From contig NZ_JAPEIQ010000022.1 of NCBI RefSeq assembly GCF_026041215.1, forward strand, positions 124,001 through 188,000: DNA of 64,000 nt, read 5' to 3'. Below, one piece after another: positions 10,502 to 20,199 of the stretch. The stretch comes from Hoyosella sp. YIM 151337. Lineage in GTDB: Bacteria > Actinomycetota > Actinomycetes > Mycobacteriales > Mycobacteriaceae. The translations under genes were made by a program, and so were the position numbers. Position 1 is the first letter of the stretch; each line of letters opens with the position of its first letter. The notes under the pieces were generated by a model. It was given only the letters and a program-made list of their open reading frames with translations, did not search any database and was not told the origin of the DNA.

Positions 10502-11242
10502 TCACAGTGCAGCTATTTCGCGGCGCAGCGAGTGAATCCGATAGCGCACAGTGATGCTCAATCCGGAGGTTTCCCCGCGTGCCCGGGCCGCGATGCGCGG
10601 ACTGAATTCAATCCCGAGAACCGCGTCAAGATCTTCGCGCCGCTCGAACACCCACTCGGTGTCAGCCCGCTGTAATGCGAAGCCTTGTTTGCGGAAGAAC
10701 TCCTCAACCACGTCGGGCCGATATTTCGGCAGGTCGGCGCGCATCCACGCGCCGTAAGGGTGCGCAGTCGCATCGAGATCCACGATGACGAGTGTGCCCC
10801 CCGGACGCAGCACCCGGAGCGATTCGCGGATCCCAGGCTCGCAGCCAGGACCGAAGAAGTACGCGGTGCGGGCGTGGACGATGTCCGCGGAAGCTGCCTC
10901 CAAAGGCAAGTGGCCGGCGCTACCTTTCATCACCATCACATTGTCGAGGGAGGTCACTCGCGCACGCGCTCGCTCAGCTAGCGGTTCGTGCGGCTCCACC
11001 CCAATTACCGACCGGGCTTCGTGGGCGAACTTCGGTAAATGGAACCCTGCCCCGCAGCCGACATCCACAACGTCGCTGCCAGACCAGGGCGCAACACCTT
11101 CGATCACGCGCCAGACAGCGTCGTGCGCATCCTGCGCATGATTCTCGATCTCGTAGACGTCAGGCCAATTCCAGATGTTCGGGCTGGCGATGACCGGACC
11201 GCCACGCGCCCGATTACCAGGCCTACCGCGCCACCAGCCCAA
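10502..11242 (-). CDS. Class I SAM-dependent methyltransferase
   Basis: A 246-residue Rossmann-fold methyltransferase. SAM-binding motif I is VVDVGCGAGFHLPKF (about residues 59-73), followed by the acidic GVEPHEP strand end and motif region LRVLRPGGTLVIVDLD. The N-terminus NIWNWPDVYEIENHAQD resembles actinobacterial UbiE-like methyltransferases found next to cdsA. Substrate unknown. It begins only three bases after the cdsA stop codon, so it is the distal gene of the cdsA unit. Confidence 0.85.
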   Translation of the reverse strand: MGWWRGRPGNRARGGPVIASPNIWNWPDVYEIENHAQDAHDAVWRVIEGVAPWSGSDVVDVGCGAGFHLPKFAHEARSVIGVEPHEPLAERARARVTSLDNVMVMKGSAGHLPLEAASADIVHARTAYFFGPGCEPGIRESLRVLRPGGTLVIVDLDATAHPYGAWMRADLPKYRPDVVEEFFRKQGFALQRADTEWVFERREDLDAVLGIEFSPRIAARARGETSGLSITVRYRIHSLRREIAAL

Positions 11243-11245
11243 TTG

Positions 11246-12157
11246 TCAGACCGTCACCTGATACCCGAACAACGCGATGATGCTCCACATCACGACCGCA
11301 GATATCAGCAGCGAGTCCAGCCGGTCCATCAGGCCACCGTGCCCGGGAAGCAGCGTACCCATGTCCTTCAGGCTGAGGTCACGCTTGAACTGGGATTCAA
11401 TGAGATCACCAAGCGTTCCCGAGATCACGAGCGCGGCACCAATGAAAATACCGAGGACTGGTGACGCGTCTAGTGTAATCCACACGGTGATGACACAGCC
11501 GACGATGCCGGCGAGCATCGAGCCCGCCAGGCCTTCCCACGACTTCTTCGGGCTGATCTGCGGCACCATCGGGTGCTTCCCGAAAAGGACGCCAGCGGTG
11601 TATCCACCGATGTCTGAACACACGACCGTGATCATGAGCACCCAGAGCGGACCGGCACCCTGATCAGTGAGTACGAGCAAGGCACCGATGCCGCCGAACA
11701 GTATGACCCAGGTGGCTATGAAGATGGTGATCGCGATGTCGCGAACAAAGTTTTCCGGCTTACCGCCGAGACCGTTATGAAGGAGGCGCCACACCATCGA
11801 AACCACAGCCGTGACGGCGTAGCCGGTAAGTACGCCGCGTACACCAAAGGGCAGCGCCGACAGCGTCGTCAGCGGCGCACCGATTATGAGCGGGATGAGC
11901 GGCAGCCAGTAGCCTTCTTGACGAAGCCTCTTGTAAAGCTCCCAAATTGCGAGCGTAAGTGCGGCCGCAACGAGAAACACCCAACCACGCGCGTCGATGA
12001 TGAGGATCGCAATAATCAGCGCGCCAAGGCCGACGCCGACACCAATCGCCGCGGGCAGATTGCGGCCAGCGCGGGAAGTCTTCGGCTGATCCGGGGCTGT
12101 ATTTCCGGGTTGGCCTGAGCCTGTCATCGATTGACTAGGTTCCCGGTCCTCAGCCAC
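11246..12157 (-). CDS. cdsA: Phosphatidate cytidylyltransferase
   Basis: Makes CDP-diacylglycerol, the branch point for phospholipid synthesis; multi-pass membrane enzyme. Eight or so hydrophobic helices are visible and the C-terminal CTP-transferase signature reads SQFKRDLSLKDMG, then LLPGHGGLMDRLDS. The upstream half carries SDIGGYTAGVLFGK. I place the start at GTG 12157 (VAEDREPSQS), six bases after AGGGGAG; an ATG seven codons upstream lacks a site. The first about 45 residues are hydrophilic. It follows frr, in the usual frr-cdsA order. Confidence 0.95.
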   Translation of the reverse strand: MAEDREPSQSMTGSGQPGNTAPDQPKTSRAGRNLPAAIGVGVGLGALIIAILIIDARGWVFLVAAALTLAIWELYKRLRQEGYWLPLIPLIIGAPLTTLSALPFGVRGVLTGYAVTAVVSMVWRLLHNGLGGKPENFVRDIAITIFIATWVILFGGIGALLVLTDQGAGPLWVLMITVVCSDIGGYTAGVLFGKHPMVPQISPKKSWEGLAGSMLAGIVGCVITVWITLDASPVLGIFIGAALVISGTLGDLIESQFKRDLSLKDMGTLLPGHGGLMDRLDSLLISAVVMWSIIALFGYQVTV

Positions 12158-12209
12158 AGTTACTCCCCTCAAGCACACATTTGTTAACGGACTTTACTCG
12201 CGAATGAGG

Positions 12210-12767
12210 CTAGACCTCCATGAGTTCCGTTTCTTTGTGTTTCACCAGTTCGTCCACTTGTGCCGTGTACTTCGCGGTGAGCTTGTCGATCTCCTTTTCC
12301 GCGCGCCCAACCTCGTCCTCGCCCGCTTCACCGTCCTTCTGGATTCGGGAGAGTTCGTCCATCGCCTTGCGACGCACATTGCGCACCGCGACTTTCGCGT
12401 CTTCCCCTTTTGAGCGAGCCTGCTTGGCCAGCTCGCGGCGGCGTTCCTCAGTCAATTGAGGAACTGCGATACGGATCAGAGTTCCATCATTGTTGGGGTT
12501 CACGCCGAGATCCGAATTACGGATCGCGGTTTCGATGGCAGGAAGTTGTGATGCTTCATATGGCTTGATCACCACAAGCCTCGCTTCGGGCACATTGATA
12601 CTTGCGAGCTGCGTGATCGGAGTCATCGAACCGTAGTATTCGATTGCGATGCGCGAGAACATTCCGGGGTTTGCCCGGCCGGTGCGAATGGAACCGAGTT
12701 CGTCCTTCGCTACCGATACGGCTTTTTCCATCTTCTCTTCGGCGTCGAAGAGCGCTTCATCAATCAC
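12210..12767 (-). CDS. frr: Ribosome recycling factor
   Basis: Splits the post-termination ribosome together with EF-G. The 185 residues match the family. [11 protein letters not shown] (three-helix bundle tip), [12 protein letters not shown] and [14 protein letters not shown] are diagnostic. The start is GTG at 12767, directly behind AGGAGAAGG; the longer frame beginning at 12800 would include the ribosome-binding site itself and is rejected. Lies between pyrH and cdsA. Confidence 0.97.
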   Translation of the reverse strand: MIDEALFDAEEKMEKAVSVAKDELGSIRTGRANPGMFSRIAIEYYGSMTPITQLASINVPEARLVVIKPYEASQLPAIETAIRNSDLGVNPNNDGTLIRIAVPQLTEERRRELAKQARSKGEDAKVAVRNVRRKAMDELSRIQKDGEAGEDEVGRAEKEIDKLTAKYTAQVDELVKHKETELMEV

Positions 12768-12854
12768 GGCACCTTCTCCTGGTCCTTTGCGTCTATCCAC
12801 TATCTCATCACGCCGGAACTACTAACCTACCCGGCGTGATCATGGCGCGGCCTG

Positions 12855-13586
12855 CTAGGGCCTGACGAGCGTACCGACGTGCTCACCCGATACGGCACGA
12901 GCGATATTGCCGTGCTTGAGGAGATTGAACACGATGATCGGCATGTTGTTGTCCATGCACAAACTGAATGCAGTAGCGTCAGCGACTTTGAGGCCCTGTT
13001 CCAGGGCCTCCCGATGAGTCAGCTCGTCGAACATGGTGGCAGTGGGGTCGAGCTTGGGGTCCGCTGTGTACACACCGTCAACCGCTTTCGCCATCAGGAC
13101 CACCTCAGCGCCGATCTCGAGAGCCCGCTGAGCGGCTGTCGTGTCCGTAGAGAAGTACGGCATTCCCATGCCGGCGCCAAAGATGACTACGCGTCCCTTT
13201 TCGAGGTGCCGGATCGCGCGCAGCGGGATGTACGGCTCTGCCACCTGGCCCATCGTGATAGCCGTCTGCACGCGTGTGTCAACACCCACCTGCTGGAGGA
13301 AATCCTGCAGCGCGAGGCAGTTCATCACAGTGCCGAGCATGCCCATGTAGTCGGCACGCGATCGGTCGAGACCTCGCTGCTGCAGTTCAGCACCGCGAAA
13401 GAAGTTGCCGCCACCGATAACGATGGCAACCTCGACACCGCCGCGAACGACCTCACCGACCTGTTCTGCGACCATGTGGACGACATCCGGGTCGACACCG
13501 ATCTTGCCGCCACCAAACATCTCGCCACCGAGCTTGAGCAAGACCCGCTTGTATTTGCGCCGATCCGAGGGTGTGTCTTCCGCCAT
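12855..13586 (-). CDS. pyrH: UMP kinase
   Basis: Bacterial hexameric UMP kinase (amino acid kinase fold) that makes UDP. Seen: [40 protein letters not shown] and [10 protein letters not shown]. Length 243 is typical. Sits between tsf and frr in the rpsB-tsf-pyrH-frr order that is conserved across bacteria. A hairpin between tsf and pyrH suggests it is partly independent of the ribosomal protein transcript. Confidence 0.97.
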   Translation of the reverse strand: MAEDTPSDRRKYKRVLLKLGGEMFGGGKIGVDPDVVHMVAEQVGEVVRGGVEVAIVIGGGNFFRGAELQQRGLDRSRADYMGMLGTVMNCLALQDFLQQVGVDTRVQTAITMGQVAEPYIPLRAIRHLEKGRVVIFGAGMGMPYFSTDTTAAQRALEIGAEVVLMAKAVDGVYTADPKLDPTATMFDELTHREALEQGLKVADATAFSLCMDNNMPIIVFNLLKHGNIARAVSGEHVGTLVRP

Positions 13587-13632
13587 TTCTCTCCTTGCTC
13601 GTCGCCACGTTCACTATTGCGCTATACAGGCA

Positions 13633-13684
13633 AATGCGGGGCTGTCTGATGGTGCTTCGCCATCAAACAACCCCGCATTATTTT
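13633..13684. terminator. Strong two-part hairpin between tsf and pyrH
   Basis: AATGCGGGG pairs with CCCCGCATT, and inside it TGATGG pairs with CCATCA around the TGCTTCG loop. On the plus strand the stem is followed by ATTTT. It is 39 bases downstream of the tsf stop. It probably ends or attenuates the rpsB-tsf transcript before pyrH. Confidence 0.8.
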
Positions 13685-13722
13685 GCCTCATCGTTCATTC
13701 GTAGACGGAAGAGGCACTCCGG

Positions 13723-14547
13723 TCAGGACTGGCCGACTTCGAACCGCGCGAAGCGCGTGATCGTGGCACCGGCCTCCTCGAGGAGCGACTTGATTGTCTT
13801 CTTGTTGTCTTTCACGTACGCCTGCTCGACGAGCACCGTGTCCTTGAAGAAGCCGTTAACGCGACCCTCGGTGATCTTGGGGAGCGCCTGCTCAGGCTTA
13901 CCTTCTTCACGCGCGGTCTGCTCAGCGATGCGCCGCTCGTTTTCGACGACGTCAGCGGGGACATCGTCACGCGTGACATATCGTGCCTTTAGCGCAGCAA
14001 CCTGCATTGCCGCCTCGCGTGCGGCATTGGCAGCGGCTTCACCCTCGCCGGTGTATTCGACAAGCACGCCGACACCGGGAGGCAGGTCTCCGCTTCGCTT
14101 GTGCAGGTAGGTAGCAACCTGGCCGTCGAACGCCACGACGCGGCGCAGTTCGAGCTTCTCACCGATCCGGGCGGCGAGTTCCTGAACCGCAGCGTCAACC
14201 GTGCGGCCATTTAGGTCGAGAGCCTTGAGACCTTCGAGGTCTGCGGGCTGTGTAGCTGCAGCGGCAGCAGCGATCTCGTCGGCGAGTGCCTGGAAATCTG
14301 CGTTCTTCGCCACGAAGTCCGTCTCGCTGTTGAGCTCGATCATCACGCCGCCCTGGGCCGCGACGAGTCCTTCAGCGGTAGCACGCTCAGCACGCTTGCC
14401 AACATCCTTCGCACCCTTGATGCGAAGGATCTCGACGGCCTTGTCGAAGTCACCGTCAGTCTCGGCGAGAGCGTTCTTGCAGTCGAGCATTCCGGAGCCG
14501 GTGAGCTCCCGCAGCCGCTTGACATCTGCGGCGGTGAAATTCGCCAT
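13723..14547 (-). CDS. tsf: Elongation factor Ts
   Basis: Guanine-nucleotide exchange factor for EF-Tu. The N-terminal UBA-like domain [17 protein letters not shown] followed by GMLDCKNAL, and the core motif TDFVAKN, are diagnostic. Start ATG at 14547 gives 274 residues and is preceded by GAGGAGG; the longer frame to 14610 runs into the intergenic hairpin and is not used. Second gene of rpsB-tsf. Confidence 0.97.
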   Translation of the reverse strand: MANFTAADVKRLRELTGSGMLDCKNALAETDGDFDKAVEILRIKGAKDVGKRAERATAEGLVAAQGGVMIELNSETDFVAKNADFQALADEIAAAAAATQPADLEGLKALDLNGRTVDAAVQELAARIGEKLELRRVVAFDGQVATYLHKRSGDLPPGVGVLVEYTGEGEAAANAAREAAMQVAALKARYVTRDDVPADVVENERRIAEQTAREEGKPEQALPKITEGRVNGFFKDTVLVEQAYVKDNKKTIKSLLEEAGATITRFARFEVGQS

Positions 14548-14592
14548 GGTGGGGCGAGCCTCCTCTAGTTGCTTCTCACGTTGATGCGAGTG

Positions 14593-14621
14593 GAAAGCCC
14601 CGGGGATCATCCGGGGCTTTC
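14593..14621 (-). terminator. Perfect 11-bp hairpin in the rpsB-tsf gap
   Basis: GAAAGCCCCGG and CCGGGGCTTTC flank a seven-base loop, starting eight bases after the rpsB stop codon. It probably attenuates transcription into tsf or protects the rpsB message, setting unequal S2 and EF-Ts levels. Confidence 0.75.
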
Positions 14622-14628
14622 GTGACGT

Positions 14629-15450
14629 TCAGTTCTCGGTAGCCGCTTCGGCAGCAGGGGCTTCCGCGCCTTCTGCAGCGGGTGACGCCGATTCGAGAAG
14701 CTCCTTCTCCCAGTCGGCGAGCGGCTCCCCTTCGCCCTTCTCGTCGCCGGAGGTGTTCAGCCCGGCACGCGCCTGAAGGCCGTCAGCAACCGATGCCGCG
14801 ATGACGCGGGTCAGCAGTGCAGCTGAGCGAATTGCGTCGTCGTTGCCCGGAATCGGGTAATCGACGAGGTCAGGGTCGCAGTTGGTGTCAAGGATCGCCA
14901 CAACGGGAATGTTGAGTTTCCGCGCCTCACCAACGGCGATGTGCTCCTTGTTGGTGTCGACAATCCATACCGCGCTCGGGACCTTGGCCATGTCGCGGAT
15001 ACCGCCGAGTGTGCGCTCGAGCTTGGTCTTCTCACGGGTGAGCATCAAGATTTCCTTCTTGGTGCGTCCCTCGAAGCCGCCGGTCTGCTCCATGTTCTCG
15101 AGTTCCTTGAGGCGCTGGAGGCGCTTGTGAACGGTCGAGAAGTTGGTCAGCATGCCGCCGAGCCAGCGCTGATTCACGTAGGGCATACCCACGCGCGTGG
15201 CTTCAGCCGCGATCGATTCCTGAGCCTGCTTCTTGGTTCCCACGAACAGGATCGTGCCGCCGTGTGCGACCGTCTCCTTGACGAACTCGTACGCCTTGTC
15301 GATGTACGACAGGGTCTGACGCAGGTCGATGATATAGATGCCATTGCGGTCGGTGAAGATGAAACGCTTCATCTTGGGGTTCCACCGACGGGTCTGGTGT
15401 CCGAAGTGCACGCCGCTGTCAAGCAGCTGCTTCATGGTTACTACAGCCAT
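14629..15450 (-). CDS. rpsB: 30S ribosomal protein S2
   Basis: Seen: [22 protein letters not shown] at the N-terminus (split here only as a description), [15 protein letters not shown] and [19 protein letters not shown]. The 273 residues include an acidic Glu/Ala-rich C-terminal tail (from about residue 235) common in actinobacterial S2. The leader just before the ATG can fold as GGCCC...GGGCC, a possible autoregulatory stem, but this is only inferred. Confidence 0.97.
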   Translation of the reverse strand: MAVVTMKQLLDSGVHFGHQTRRWNPKMKRFIFTDRNGIYIIDLRQTLSYIDKAYEFVKETVAHGGTILFVGTKKQAQESIAAEATRVGMPYVNQRWLGGMLTNFSTVHKRLQRLKELENMEQTGGFEGRTKKEILMLTREKTKLERTLGGIRDMAKVPSAVWIVDTNKEHIAVGEARKLNIPVVAILDTNCDPDLVDYPIPGNDDAIRSAALLTRVIAASVADGLQARAGLNTSGDEKGEGEPLADWEKELLESASPAAEGAEAPAAEAATEN

Positions 15451-15872
15451 AGCGATTGTCGGCCCGTTCTGTGGGGCCTTCGCTCCTCACTCTGTGTTCC
15501 GGTTGCTGCGATGAGCCTCGTGGCCCTCGCCCTGGTCCCCGCCAGAAGACCCAACCCTCCGAACTCGGAAGGACCGAAGGGCTCCTGGCCGTCACACTCG
15601 GCTCGAGCACCGCCAGAACCGGGAGCTTGGCACACGATCCTGACCGCACCCTATGCGCAATGATGACCGCATGCGGGAACGCGAATTGCTGGTGTGTACA
15701 CAACACACCGCCAAGCAGTGTACGCCGAGATCGGCGTAACTGGGTAACCGGGGCATACCGCACCAACAAACTCCGCGCACGACCCTGTGGATAGCGTCAG
15801 CGCGCCCCGCGCGTTTTCCACAATTGACGCTTGCACGTCCGCCGCAGTCCATACATGCGGCACTGTCGCTGT
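15451..15872. other. 422-base intergenic region between divergent rpsB and M23 peptidase genes
   Basis: No convincing gene. Antisense-looking frames in it have no ribosome-binding sites. The part next to rpsB holds a short GC stem (GGCCC/GGGCC) in the leader, and the middle contains the short palindrome TGTGTACACA near 15691. It must contain both promoters, but I cannot place them with confidence. Confidence 0.6.
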
Positions 15873-16427
15873 ATGCCCGCTACCCGACAGACTCGGCTCA
15901 CGCTCGCGGTCCTGTGTGTGCTCATGCTATTCGCTGGTCCTCTGAGCTTGCAGGCGGCCAGCGCGCAGAGTGGCACAGCGCGACTGAGCGAAAACTCCCG
16001 CCATCATGATTGGCCGCTGCAGCCACCGCCCCCGATCACCCGGACCTTCGAGCGCCCACCCCATCCCTACGGGCCGGGCCACCGCGGTATCGACCTCGGT
16101 GCGGCGCCCGGCGCGGAGATTCTGGCGTCCCACGACGGTGTCGTCGCATTCGCGGGGCAGGTAGCGGACCGGGGGGTCATGTCGATCGATCACGCCAATG
16201 GCGTGCGAACGACGTACGAACCGGTGCGGCCACTCGTCATGCGCGGCGACCGCGTCCTCAAGGGCACGCCGATCGCCGTGATCGACGGAGCGCACCGAGG
16301 CTGCCGCGATGCCGCTTGCCTGCATTGGGGCGCACGACGCGGCAAAGAGTACATCGATCCACGGTTACTGCTGGGCCTTTTGCGGATCGTGCTGAAGCCG
16401 GTGACCGCGGAGCACCTAGCCGGTTGA
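15873..16427 (+). CDS. Secreted M23 (LytM-like) peptidase domain protein
   Basis: About 184 residues. The N-terminus MPATRQTRLTLAVLCVLMLF then AGPLSLQAASAQ is a signal peptide with a likely AxA cleavage site. The LytM domain starts with RTFERPPHPYGPGHRGIDLG, giving the zinc ligands His and Asp (HxxxD), then GVVAFAGQVADRG. The usual C-terminal HxH appears as CLHWGAR, with only the second histidine, so hydrolase activity may be altered; this variant is common in the mycobacterial homologue beside rpsB. Upstream ATG codons at 15831 lack a ribosome-binding site. Confidence 0.85.
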   Translation: MPATRQTRLTLAVLCVLMLFAGPLSLQAASAQSGTARLSENSRHHDWPLQPPPPITRTFERPPHPYGPGHRGIDLGAAPGAEILASHDGVVAFAGQVADRGVMSIDHANGVRTTYEPVRPLVMRGDRVLKGTPIAVIDGAHRGCRDAACLHWGARRGKEYIDPRLLLGLLRIVLKPVTAEHLAG

Positions 16428-16440
16428 GTTACCGGCTAGG
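16415..16440. terminator. Bidirectional hairpin containing both stop codons
   Basis: CCTAGCCGG and CCGGCTAGG form a perfect 9-bp stem with an eight-base loop. The stop codon of the M23 gene is in the loop and the stop codon of xerC is in the right arm, so one palindrome ends both convergent genes. Confidence 0.75.
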
Positions 16441-17446
16441 CCCGTGGGTGTGCTTGTTCGTGCACTGCTCGCAGCCGCCCGATTGAAACGTGGGTGTAGA
16501 GCTGCGTTGTGGCGAGGCTCGCGTGCCCGAGCAGTTCCTGGACCACGCGCAGATCAGCGCCACCTTCAAGCAGGTGCGTCGCGGCGGAGTGCCGCAAACC
16601 GTGCGGCCCCATGTCGGGCAGATCAGCGACTGCCTGCAGCACTCGGTGCACAGCCTGGCGGGCCTGCCTCGGGTTGAGGCGACGGCCTCGTTTCCCGAGC
16701 AGCAGGGCCTCGCCCGAGCCGGAGTCTGCGAGTGATGGCCGACCCGAGCGCAGCCACTGTTGCAGCGCTTCCCGAGCGGGCCCTCCATACGGGACAACTC
16801 GTTCCTTGTTTCCTTTACCGAGCACCCGGAGCACCTGGTTGTGCTGGTCGATGTGGGACGTGTTCAGTCCGCACAGCTCACTCACACGGATGCCGCACGA
16901 GTACAGCAGTTCGACGATCAGCCGATCGCGAAGCTCAATTGGGTCCTGCCCGGCCTGATCGCCGTGCCCCGTGCTTTCGGTGCGCTGCTTGGCGCCGTCG
17001 AGCGCTAGAGCAGCTTGCTCCTGGCGCAACACTGCCGGGAGCTTTCTGTGCGGACGCGGGCTTTGCAGCCGAACCGCAGGGTCGTTCGCCATAAGTCCCC
17101 GCCGCTGAGCCCACGCTGTGAATGTCTTCACTGACGAGGCGCGGCGCGCAAGGGTGGAACGCGCAAGTCCGTTAGCCGATTGTTTCGCTTGCCACGAGCG
17201 CAGAGTGCGCAAGTCCAAGTCATCGAGGTGCCGTGCGCCGTGCTCGGCCAGGTGAGTGAGCAGTGATTCAATGTCGGTGCGGTACGCCCGCACAGTGTGC
17301 TCGGACCGGCCTTGCTGCAGCCGTAAGAAGTCCGTGAAGGTGGACAGCGCCCGCGCGAATTGGTCTGGGAGCTGCGTGGTCTCATCCTGGGCAGCCACAC
17401 GACCAGACTGCCCAGGACCAGCGCGGGGCGCAAGCAAAGTCACCAA
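16436..17446 (-). CDS. xerC: Tyrosine recombinase XerC
   Basis: Site-specific recombinase that with XerD resolves chromosome dimers at dif. All catalytic residues are present: Arg187 (GIRVSE), Lys211 (GKGNKER), His282 and Arg285 ([10 protein letters not shown]), His308 (LLGHAS) and Tyr317. The N-terminal SAM-like core-binding domain spans about residues 25-120. At 336 residues it is somewhat longer than the usual 300; the first 20 residues may not be translated. Position beside dprA and an M23 peptidase is the conserved actinobacterial location for XerC, so this is the housekeeping enzyme and not a mobile-element integrase. Confidence 0.93.
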   Translation of the reverse strand: MVTLLAPRAGPGQSGRVAAQDETTQLPDQFARALSTFTDFLRLQQGRSEHTVRAYRTDIESLLTHLAEHGARHLDDLDLRTLRSWQAKQSANGLARSTLARRASSVKTFTAWAQRRGLMANDPAVRLQSPRPHRKLPAVLRQEQAALALDGAKQRTESTGHGDQAGQDPIELRDRLIVELLYSCGIRVSELCGLNTSHIDQHNQVLRVLGKGNKERVVPYGGPAREALQQWLRSGRPSLADSGSGEALLLGKRGRRLNPRQARQAVHRVLQAVADLPDMGPHGLRHSAATHLLEGGADLRVVQELLGHASLATTQLYTHVSIGRLRAVHEQAHPRA

Positions 17447-17468
17447 TCAGTGACCGCACAGCAACGGT

Positions 17469-18659
17469 TCACCGGCCGGCGCGCGACTCTCGCAGCTTCT
17501 TTCGCCTCCAACCCCCGTCCGTTCGTATCGCGAATCCGCTCATTTCGAGCACCGCGATCGCCGCTCGTACGGTAGTCGGCGGCAAGCCCGCGCATCCGGC
17601 GATGGAGGAAACGTCCGCTCCTCCGCTCAGTGGCAAGCTGTCGAAGACTTGCAGTTGTGGCGGCGTGAGTCCGTCTGTTGTGCGCTCGGCGCTCGAGTCT
17701 GTTTCGTCAGCCGCCACAAGTGCTCGCTGCAGGTCCCGTTCGCGCAACCCCGAATCAGTGAGGACGTCAGCAGCGCTGGTGGCGATCACAGCCTCGTCGA
17801 GGCGGATCATTTGATGGCATCCCACAGAACTCACTGATGTGATAGGACCGGGCACGGCGAACACGCGGCGACCGTACAGCCTGCCCCACTTCGCAGTGTT
17901 GCGCGCGCCGCTGCGCTTGCCAGCCTCCACCACGACGACCGCATCCGAAAATGCGGCCACAAGGCGATTCCTTGCGAGAAACCGAAATCGTGCTGGTGAC
18001 GTTCCTGGCGGATACTCCGTCACCACGGCTGATCGCCGTGCGATCTCGTTAATCAGGGCGGCGTGCGTGCTCGGGTAGGGCATGTCGATTCCGCATGCGA
18101 GCACGGCGACTGTCGGGGCATCCCTTGAGAGCGCGGCGCGGTGGGCGCATCCATCGATACCGTGTGCGGCTCCCGAGATGATGGTGCATCCTGCGGCAGC
18201 GAGGTCCGCGGACAGTGTCAGTGCGCTGTGTTCGCCGTAGCTGCTCGGTGCTCTTGTCCCGACGACGCTCACCGCTGTGGATGTCAGCTCGTCCAGCGGT
18301 AGCGGGCCTCGCTTCCACAGCGCTATCGGCGGCGCCGCACTTGCCACCTCGCGGCACTGTGGCTGGTCCAGGGCCAGCATTCGCCAATGTGGCCACTCAC
18401 TGCTATCCGGCGTCACGAGGGTTCCGCCTAGTTCGCGCAGTATTTCGAGATCGCGGGCCGAGTTGTCGTGCTGGCGGCGGGCGGCAGTCTGCCGATCGAG
18501 GACCTCCGGCAGGGCAGCGGTGCGCACGGCTGCTGCCGCGTCCTCGGGACCGATTTGAGCGATAAGCGCGCTGAGTGCGTACGACGGCCCCTCGACGACA
18601 CGCGACAGGTACGCCCATGCGCGCAGCCGCGGGTCTCGTGAGTCTTGTCGATTTGTCAT
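17469..18659 (-). CDS. dprA: DNA-processing protein DprA/Smf
   Basis: Binds incoming single-stranded DNA and loads RecA during transformation in competent bacteria; also retained widely in non-competent ones. The Rossmann-like domain has VVGTRAPSSYGEHSA and SGAAHGIDGCAHRAAL, then EAGKRSGARNTA. A C-terminal winged-helix (LPPTTVRAAIAVLEMSGFAI) completes the 396 residues. Start ATG at 18659 lies 26 bases after the comM stop codon; a longer frame to 18809 overlaps comM and is rejected. Part of comM-dprA-xerC. Confidence 0.93.
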   Translation of the reverse strand: MTNRQDSRDPRLRAWAYLSRVVEGPSYALSALIAQIGPEDAAAAVRTAALPEVLDRQTAARRQHDNSARDLEILRELGGTLVTPDSSEWPHWRMLALDQPQCREVASAAPPIALWKRGPLPLDELTSTAVSVVGTRAPSSYGEHSALTLSADLAAAGCTIISGAAHGIDGCAHRAALSRDAPTVAVLACGIDMPYPSTHAALINEIARRSAVVTEYPPGTSPARFRFLARNRLVAAFSDAVVVVEAGKRSGARNTAKWGRLYGRRVFAVPGPITSVSSVGCHQMIRLDEAVIATSAADVLTDSGLRERDLQRALVAADETDSSAERTTDGLTPPQLQVFDSLPLSGGADVSSIAGCAGLPPTTVRAAIAVLEMSGFAIRTDGGWRRKKLRESRAGR

Positions 18660-18684
18660 GACTGAGTTCCTTCTGGGGTCAGGG

Positions 18685-20199
18685 TCACAAGTGGCGCGGC
18701 AGGCGAAACAGGAGCGCCGCCTCTGTCTCGGTTTGTCCGGGCGCGGATTTTCCGTCGAGGTCTGCGATCGTCCACGCAACCCGCAGTGCTCGATCTGCAC
18801 CACGCGCACTGATCGAGCCCCGCTCCATCGCCTTATTCACCGGCTGCAGCGCCGCAGCCCCTGGCCCTAAGGTGGTGCGTATGACCGGGCCTGGTACCTC
18901 ACCGTTCGTGCCGAACCCGAGGGCACCCCACCGGGCGTGGGCTGCCTGCCGCGCTTCCAGAACACGTTTCCTAACGATTCTTGTGGTCTCGGGACGGCGG
19001 CCGGACGCGCCGATCGCCGCATACTCTGCCCGCATTTCGACGTTGAGGTCGACTCGATCGACAAGCGGCCTAGATAACCTCGTGCGGTAGTGACGGCGGG
19101 TCGGTGGCAGACACTCGCAGTCCACTTCACGGCGTGCAGCGCAGGGGCAGGGGTTTGTCGCGAGGACCATCAGGAATCGCGCCGGGTACGTCGCCACGCC
19201 GCATTTGCGGCTAATTCTCACCTCGCCTTCCTCAATCGGCGTCCGCAGCGCGTTCAGTACGCGCGGCTGCATCTCGGTGCACTCGTCGAGGAACAGCACT
19301 CCCCTATGCGCCAGGCTCACCGCACCCGGCTTGGCGTAGCCTGAGCCACCGCCGATGAGGGACACCGCAGTCGCAGAGTGATGCGGCGCAACGAAAGGCG
19401 GATCAACGATGAGCGGTGTGTCGCGCGGCAGTTGCCCGGAGATCGAGTGAATCGCTGTCACCTCGAGAGATTCACGTTCGGTGAGCGGCGGCAACAAACC
19501 AGGAAGACGATGTGCGAGCATGGTTTTGCCGATACCCGGCGGCCCCTTCAGCAACAGATGGTGGGCCCCGGCGGCTGCGATTTCAACCGCCTGGCGTGCC
19601 TCCTCTTGCCCTTCCACATCGCGCAGATCCGGCAGCGTGCGCGGCGAGGGGGTGGGAAAAACAACAGGCGCTGCGAGTTCTGCTGCCCCATTGAGCCAGT
19701 CGGTGAGCTCTTGCAGAGATCGGGCGCCGTGCACTGATACGCCAGTGACCAGTGCGGCTTCAGCCAGATTCTCGACCGGGACCGCGACGTCAGTGAAACC
19801 CTGTTCGCGCGCCGCAAGCACTGCGGGAAGCACGCCGTTTACCGCGCGCAGCCGCCCATCGAGAGCGAGCTCGCCGAGCAGTACAGTCTCGCGCACCCGT
19901 TCGCCACGGATGAGTCTGCCCGCGTTGAGTACGGCACAGGCCAGCCCAGCGTCATAAAGCGAACCCACTTTGGGCAGGCTCGCGGGTGACAGCGATAGTG
20001 TCGTCCGCCCCGTCGGCCACGTAAAACCCGAATTCACAACAGCCGCACGCACCCTGTCGCGTGCTTCCTGCAGCGTTGTATCGGGCAGCCCGACAAGATG
20101 AACACCAGGCAGTCCGCGGCCGACATCCGCCTCGATCTCGACTATCGCCCCCGTGATGCCCGTTACGGCTACTGCGTACGCGCGTCCGAGCGGCATCAC
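18685..20199 (-). CDS. comM: YifB/ComM-like Mg chelatase-related AAA+ protein
   Basis: Hexameric AAA+ helicase that promotes branch migration during recombination in ComM proteins. N-terminal Lon-like fold domain (about 1-180), Walker A GPPGIGKTMLAHRLPG (about 217-232), Walker B GVLFLDECTEM, and the C-terminal Mg-chelatase domain. Two CxC groups (NPCPCAARREVDCECLP) form the zinc element typical of the family. 504 residues, full length. ATG overlaps the yraN stop (ATGA). Confidence 0.93.
   Translation of the reverse strand: MMPLGRAYAVAVTGITGAIVEIEADVGRGLPGVHLVGLPDTTLQEARDRVRAAVVNSGFTWPTGRTTLSLSPASLPKVGSLYDAGLACAVLNAGRLIRGERVRETVLLGELALDGRLRAVNGVLPAVLAAREQGFTDVAVPVENLAEAALVTGVSVHGARSLQELTDWLNGAAELAAPVVFPTPSPRTLPDLRDVEGQEEARQAVEIAAAGAHHLLLKGPPGIGKTMLAHRLPGLLPPLTERESLEVTAIHSISGQLPRDTPLIVDPPFVAPHHSATAVSLIGGGSGYAKPGAVSLAHRGVLFLDECTEMQPRVLNALRTPIEEGEVRISRKCGVATYPARFLMVLATNPCPCAARREVDCECLPPTRRHYRTRLSRPLVDRVDLNVEMRAEYAAIGASGRRPETTRIVRKRVLEARQAAHARWGALGFGTNGEVPGPVIRTTLGPGAAALQPVNKAMERGSISARGADRALRVAWTIADLDGKSAPGQTETEAALLFRLPRHL

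Noticed and set aside
11194-11242. Later start for the methyltransferase at VIASPNIW
   Set aside because: The valine codon is GTC, not a start codon; the ATG at 11242, three bases after the cdsA stop, is kept.
16436-17446. Tyrosine recombinase as a mobile-element integrase
   Set aside because: It sits at the conserved actinobacterial xerC position beside dprA, without attachment repeats or phage genes.
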